Positions 6,873 through 9,319 of a stretch of DNA of 9,319 nucleotides are shown here, piece after piece. The notes beneath the pieces are model-generated. The model worked only from the letters and a program-made list of their open reading frames with translations, did no database searches and had not been told where the DNA came from. The translations under genes were made by a program, and so were the position numbers. The stretch lies in the NCBI GenBank assembly GCA_023422975.1, contig JAFAGF010000260.1, forward strand, positions 1 through 9,319. Direction: 5' to 3'. Position 1 is the stretch's first letter. Each line of letters starts with the position of its first letter. This DNA is from Pseudomonadota bacterium. Lineage in GTDB: Bacteria > Pseudomonadota > Gammaproteobacteria > Burkholderiales > Burkholderiaceae_C.

Positions 6873-7808
6873 ATGAAAGCTCCACTGCTCGCCAGCATCG
6901 ACATCGGCTCTAACAGCGTCCTACTGCTTGTAGGTCGCATCATCGATGGCAAATTGCACACCGAGCTACAACGCAAAGAAACCATCCGACTAGGCGGCGC
7001 ACTGGATAGCGCCGGCAATCTGCTGCCGTCCGCCATGGAACGGGGCCTGGAATGCTTGCGCCGTTATGCGGGGCTGATTGCCCATATTCCGCCCACGCAT
7101 CGCCGCGTGGTTGCCACACAGACGCTGCGGGAGGCTCGCAACCGCGAAGCTTTTTTGCAGCAAGCCCAAGCTATTTTGGGCTGTCCGGTCGAATTAATTT
7201 CTGGCGAACGTGAAGCCGCACTAATCTACCAAGGTGTCAGCAGCTTGCTGCCGCCTTCGACAGAGCGAAGACTGGTGGTGGATATTGGCGGACGCTCCAC
7301 CGAAATTTGCATCGGCCAAGGCTCCCACCTCGAATCAGCGGTTTCATGCCCCATCGGCAGCGTAGCTTGGGCACAGCGTTTTTTTGGTGATGGCATCCTG
7401 AATGCCGAACGCTTTGCCGCAGCCAACGCCGATGCCCAGGCACTGCTGCAAACGCATATGGCCCCTTTAAGCCATGCCACGTGGGAGCATGTTTTTGGCT
7501 CATCCGGCACTGCTGGCGCCATCAGCAAAGCGCTGCATCAAGCAGGCTACCCCGCCGGAGAGATCACGCGCCCCACCCTGTTTCAATTGCAGCAGCAACT
7601 CATTTATGCTGGCCACATTGACCGTCTGCCCCTGCAAGGTTTGCGCGAAGAATTGCGCCCCGTCATTGGCGGTGGCGTCAGCGTCATGTGCGCAGTGTTT
7701 GACATGTTCCAGCTGCAGCACATGCGCATTGCCCAAGGCGCATTGCGCCACGGCGTACTCTTTGATTTGCACGCATCACTTCAGTACAGGGGTGAACCCA
7801 GCGCATAG
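6873..7808 (+). CDS. Short-form Ppx/GppA family phosphatase, second paralogue
   Basis: Probable exopolyphosphatase consisting only of the actin-like phosphatase domain. The ATG at 6873 (311 aa) is preferred over an in-frame TTG at 6864; neither has a clear ribosome-binding site. Motifs, numbered from the ATG: DIGSNSVLLLVG (10-21), ATQTLREARNRE (about 81-92), ISGEREAALIYQGV (109-122) with the likely catalytic Glu at 114, DIGGRSTEICIG (137-148), GSSGTAGA (209-216), and the closing QGALRHGVLFDL (288-299). It stops where that domain ends; the HD-like C-terminal part of ppx1 is absent. Only about 100 bp separate the stop from the next gene, so no detached C-terminus is hidden there. It is plainly homologous to ppx1 (shared ATQTLREARNR, EAALIY, GGRSTE and IGSVAW) and resembles the short actinobacterial Ppx type in size. 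Its substrate, polyphosphate or pppGpp, is not settled by sequence. Confidence 0.9.
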   Translation: MKAPLLASIDIGSNSVLLLVGRIIDGKLHTELQRKETIRLGGALDSAGNLLPSAMERGLECLRRYAGLIAHIPPTHRRVVATQTLREARNREAFLQQAQAILGCPVELISGEREAALIYQGVSSLLPPSTERRLVVDIGGRSTEICIGQGSHLESAVSCPIGSVAWAQRFFGDGILNAERFAAANADAQALLQTHMAPLSHATWEHVFGSSGTAGAISKALHQAGYPAGEITRPTLFQLQQQLIYAGHIDRLPLQGLREELRPVIGGGVSVMCAVFDMFQLQHMRIAQGALRHGVLFDLHASLQYRGEPSA

Positions 7809-7854
7809 GCGGGCCCAAGCCCTGCCAGTACAGCCAGATACTGCATACCCAAAG

Positions 7855-7888
7855 AAAAAGCCAAGCTCGGTCACAAGCTTGGCTTTTT
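7855..7888. terminator. Bidirectional terminator between ppx2 and rsuA
   Basis: GCCAAGCT (7860-7867) and AGCTTGGC (7876-7883) form a perfect 8-bp stem with an 8-nt loop. It is flanked by AAAAA and TTTTT, which extend the stem to 13 bp and give a U-tract on both strands. It serves the convergent genes ppx2 and the pseudouridine synthase. Confidence 0.92.
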
Positions 7889-7909
7889 GGGGATTAGCGA
7901 AAAACGGAC

Positions 7910-8647
7910 TTAGCGCAGTTTTTCCAGGTCCTGCGCACTCAGCCAACGCCACTCACCGGGCTTCATGTCTTCAGGTAGCGCCAGACTGCCAATTTTCCAG
8001 CGATGCAAACCTTCCACGCGGTTGCTCACTGCAGCCAGCATGCGCTTGACCTGATGGTATTTGCCTTCCGTCAGCGTCAAATCCAGCACACATTCTTCCA
8101 CCACCTCACAAGCGGCAGCTTTGACTGGCTTGGGATCATCATCCAACACCACGCCTGCAAGCAACTTGTCCACCATGGCCTGCGTAATAGGGTGCTTGGT
8201 CGTCACGCGATACACCTTAGCCACATGTTTTTTGGGCGAACTCATGCGGTGAATGAACTGACCGTCATCGCTGAGCAGCAAAAAGCCTGTCGTGTCTTGG
8301 TCCAAACGCCCTACCGCTTGCAAGCCCTGCACGGCCCCCTTATTCGGACGCTGGCGCAACGGAGCGGGCAGCAAGGTGTAAATGCTCGGATGGGCGGAAG
8401 GCTTTTGCGAACACTCCGTGCCCGCAGGTTTGTAGAGCAGGGCATAGCCCTTTTCATGGTATTCCCAATCCACGCCCTGCACCCGAAAGCGCAAGCCTTC
8501 CGGGTCGAACTCGGCCGTAGAGTCTTTCACCTGCACAGGCTCTGCAGCATCACCCTCGTACACCTCTACCCAGCCTTGCTGCACCAGCCCCGAGCACACG
8601 CGGCGAATACCAAAACCTTGCGAGTAAAGAATATCTTGCAACTGCAT
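7910..8647 (-). CDS. rsuA: RsuA-type 16S rRNA pseudouridine synthase
   Basis: RsuA isomerises U516 of 16S rRNA to pseudouridine. I choose the ATG at 8647 (245 aa), because AAGGTG lies 6 nt upstream; an in-frame GTG at 8668 is the longer alternative. An N-terminal S4-like RNA-binding domain (about 1-55, with RRVCSGLVQQGWVEVYEG at 15-32) precedes the synthase domain. ALLYKPAG (69-76) follows, then AVGRLDQDTTGFLLLSDDG (111-129) with the catalytic Asp at 116. Further motifs are HRMSSPKKHVAKVYRV, the EGKYHQVKRM motif and LHRWKIGSLAL. The TTGxLLxxDDG, SPKKHxxKxY and C-terminal pattern fit RsuA better than RluB, RluE or RluF. It lies just downstream of, and codirectional with, the rRNA operon end. 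Confidence 0.88.
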   Translation of the reverse strand: MQLQDILYSQGFGIRRVCSGLVQQGWVEVYEGDAAEPVQVKDSTAEFDPEGLRFRVQGVDWEYHEKGYALLYKPAGTECSQKPSAHPSIYTLLPAPLRQRPNKGAVQGLQAVGRLDQDTTGFLLLSDDGQFIHRMSSPKKHVAKVYRVTTKHPITQAMVDKLLAGVVLDDDPKPVKAAACEVVEECVLDLTLTEGKYHQVKRMLAAVSNRVEGLHRWKIGSLALPEDMKPGEWRWLSAQDLEKLR

Positions 8648-8677
8648 TTGCACCACCTTGCCGCGCACAGCGGCTTC

Positions 8678-8700
8678 AAAAAATAGAGCGCTTTGCGCTC
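8678..8700 (-). terminator. Terminator-like hairpin in the rsuA upstream region
   Basis: On the minus strand GAGCGC (8700-8695), loop AAA and GCGCTC (8691-8686) are followed by TATTTTTT (8685-8678). It lies about 30 nt before the rsuA ATG and well after the main rRNA terminator. It may be a second, backup rRNA terminator, an attenuator in the rsuA leader, or part of a decayed intergenic repeat. The stem is only 6 bp. Confidence 0.42.
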
Positions 8701-8792
8701 ATCCAATAATGCTTTGATAAATATTTGATATCTAAACGCAAGCACATCCAACGCCAGCAGCTATCAATTTAAATTCAAATTCGGAAAAAATA
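8701..8792. other. AT-rich spacer between rsuA and the rRNA terminator, possibly holding a decayed repeat
   Basis: The stretch has no coding capacity. The sequence CGCCAGCAGCTATCAATTT near 8753-8770 resembles the right arm of the inverted-repeat element at 4450-4473, and the GC-rich hairpin at 8686-8700 could be what remains of the opposite arm. The rsuA promoter should lie here; only a weak match is visible on the minus strand (TTGCGT, 16 bp, TATCAA), so I do not assign it. Confidence 0.3.
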
Positions 8793-8825
8793 AAACCCCC
8801 TGCCTCGTTAGAGATCAGGGGGTTT
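8784..8825 (-). terminator. rRNA operon terminator
   Basis: On the minus-strand transcript AAACCCCCTG (8825-8816) pairs with CAGGGGGTTT (8802-8793) around a 13-nt loop. It is followed by a T-rich tract, TATTTTTT (8791-8784). It lies 12 nt after the end of 5S rRNA, the expected place for a Rho-independent rrn terminator. Confidence 0.92.
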
Positions 8826-8837
8826 GTCGCTGTAAGA

Positions 8838-8952
8838 GCCTAGCGATGACCTACTTTCACACGGGAGTCCGCACTATCATCGGCGCAAAGTCGTTTCACT
8901 GTCCTGTTCGGGATGGGAAGGAGTGGGACCAACTTGCTATGGTCACTAGGCA
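8838..8952 (-). rRNA. rrf: 5S ribosomal RNA
   Basis: The minus strand reads from TGCCTAGTGACCATAGCAAG to GGTCATCGCTAGGC; the two ends pair as helix I (TGCCTAG with CTAGGC). Internal landmarks include CCCATCCCGAACAGGACAGT and CTCCCGTGTGAAAGTAGG, typical of proteobacterial 5S rRNA. Length is about 115 nt, normal for the molecule. The exact ends may be off by one or two bases. Confidence 0.96.
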
Positions 8953-9069
8953 TAAACTGTGGATGAGCAGCGCTAGCTGCTCATCAAATTCATAGAATCA
9001 AAATCAGATTTATTCGATTGCGCACAACTGGCATAACTAGTCTGAACTGCCTAGCAGTATCAAAGTTAT
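8953..9069 (-). other. 23S-5S internal transcribed spacer
   Basis: About 117 nt between the two rRNAs with no tRNA. It holds a perfect palindrome (8962-8985) and a small hairpin, ACTGC-CTA-GCAGT (9046-9058). The GTTATAGGGTCAAGC stretch at 9065-9079 spans the 23S 3' end and should be complementary to the 23S 5' flank, forming the processing stem. Confidence 0.75.
8962..8985 (-). repeat. Perfect inverted repeat in the 23S-5S spacer
   Basis: GATGAGCAGC (8962-8971) and GCTGCTCATC (8976-8985) are perfect 10-bp inverted copies around GCTA. In the rRNA precursor this makes a hairpin just before the 5S 5' end (10 nt away), so it may guide processing by RNase III or RNase E. The centre, AGCGCTAGCTGCT, is close to the core of the intergenic element at 4450-4470. 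Confidence 0.75.
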
Positions 9070-9319
9070 AGGGTCAAGCCTCACGGGCAATTAGTACTGG
9101 TTAGCTTAACGCATTACTGCGCTTCCACACCCAGCCTATCAACGTCGTGGTCTACAACGACCCTTCAGGGGGCTCGAGGCCCCGGCAGATCTTATCTTGA
9201 AACGAGTTTCCCGCTTAGATGCTTTCAGCGGTTATCTCTTCCACACGTAGCTACCCTGCGATGCCACTGGCGTGACAACAGGTACACCAGAGGTGTGTCC
9301 ACTCCGGTCCTCTCGTACT
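9070..9319 (-). rRNA. rrl: 23S ribosomal RNA, 3' part (cut by right edge)
   Basis: The last roughly 250 nt of 23S rRNA, read leftward. The window's right edge lies in the sarcin-ricin loop region: the minus strand begins AGTACGAGAGGACCGG (9319-9304), the site bound by elongation factors. It runs through conserved domain VI and ends near GCCCGTGAGGCTTGACCCT. The mature 3' end near 9070 is inferred from the usual pairing with the 23S 5' end. The body of 23S lies beyond the window. Confidence 0.96.

Noticed and set aside
7809..7909. A broken-off C-terminal domain of ppx2 that would make it a frameshifted long Ppx
   Set aside because: Only about 100 bp remain before rsuA, much of it taken by the terminator, and no frame shows the LHEVG or YHRHSAY motifs. 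ppx2 is a natural short form.

Overview
The window looks like chromosome of a betaproteobacterium, most likely Comamonadaceae (Comamonas/Acidovorax type). The basis is the character of the 5S and 23S rRNA, the style of the Pst, PPK and Ppx proteins, and an intergenic inverted-repeat element with an AGCGCTAGCAGCT core that I recall from that family. No database search was possible, so the taxon is inference.

Layout, left to right. (1) A leftward phosphate-uptake operon, pstS-pstC-pstA, cut by the left edge inside pstA; pstB and phoU would be expected beyond it. (2) A 272-bp divergent intergenic region (2638-2909). (3) A rightward long-form exopolyphosphatase, ppx1 (2910-4382). (4) A palindromic intergenic element and a bidirectional terminator. 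(5) A leftward polyphosphate kinase, ppk (4563-6719). (6) A rightward short exopolyphosphatase paralogue, ppx2 (6873-7808). (7) A bidirectional terminator and the leftward gene of an RsuA-type 16S rRNA pseudouridine synthase (7910-8647). (8) The 3' end of a leftward rRNA operon: terminator, 5S rRNA, 23S-5S spacer, and the 3' part of 23S rRNA, cut at the right edge within the sarcin-ricin loop sequence.

How the genes work together. Pst imports inorganic phosphate, PPK stores it as polyphosphate, and the two Ppx proteins would release it again. The best signal in the window is regulatory. Three Pho-box-like arrays of (T/C)GTCA repeats with exactly 11-bp periodicity lie upstream of pstS, ppx1 and ppk, and each is followed after exactly 11 nt by a -10-like hexamer in the right orientation. 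This suggests PhoB control of uptake, of polyphosphate synthesis and of one of two polyphosphate hydrolases. ppx2 has no such array but has an ordinary sigma-70-like promoter candidate.

The start codons of pstC, ppk and rsuA are placed downstream of the longest possible reading frames, on ribosome-binding-site or promoter evidence. RNA-level features include a UUCG-capped hairpin between pstS and pstC, a hairpin at the 5' end of the predicted ppx1 mRNA, and a perfect palindrome in the 23S-5S spacer. I see no mobile-element genes, CRISPR array, tRNA or phage genes. The encoded proteins all belong to recognisable families; what may be new is the regulatory design.
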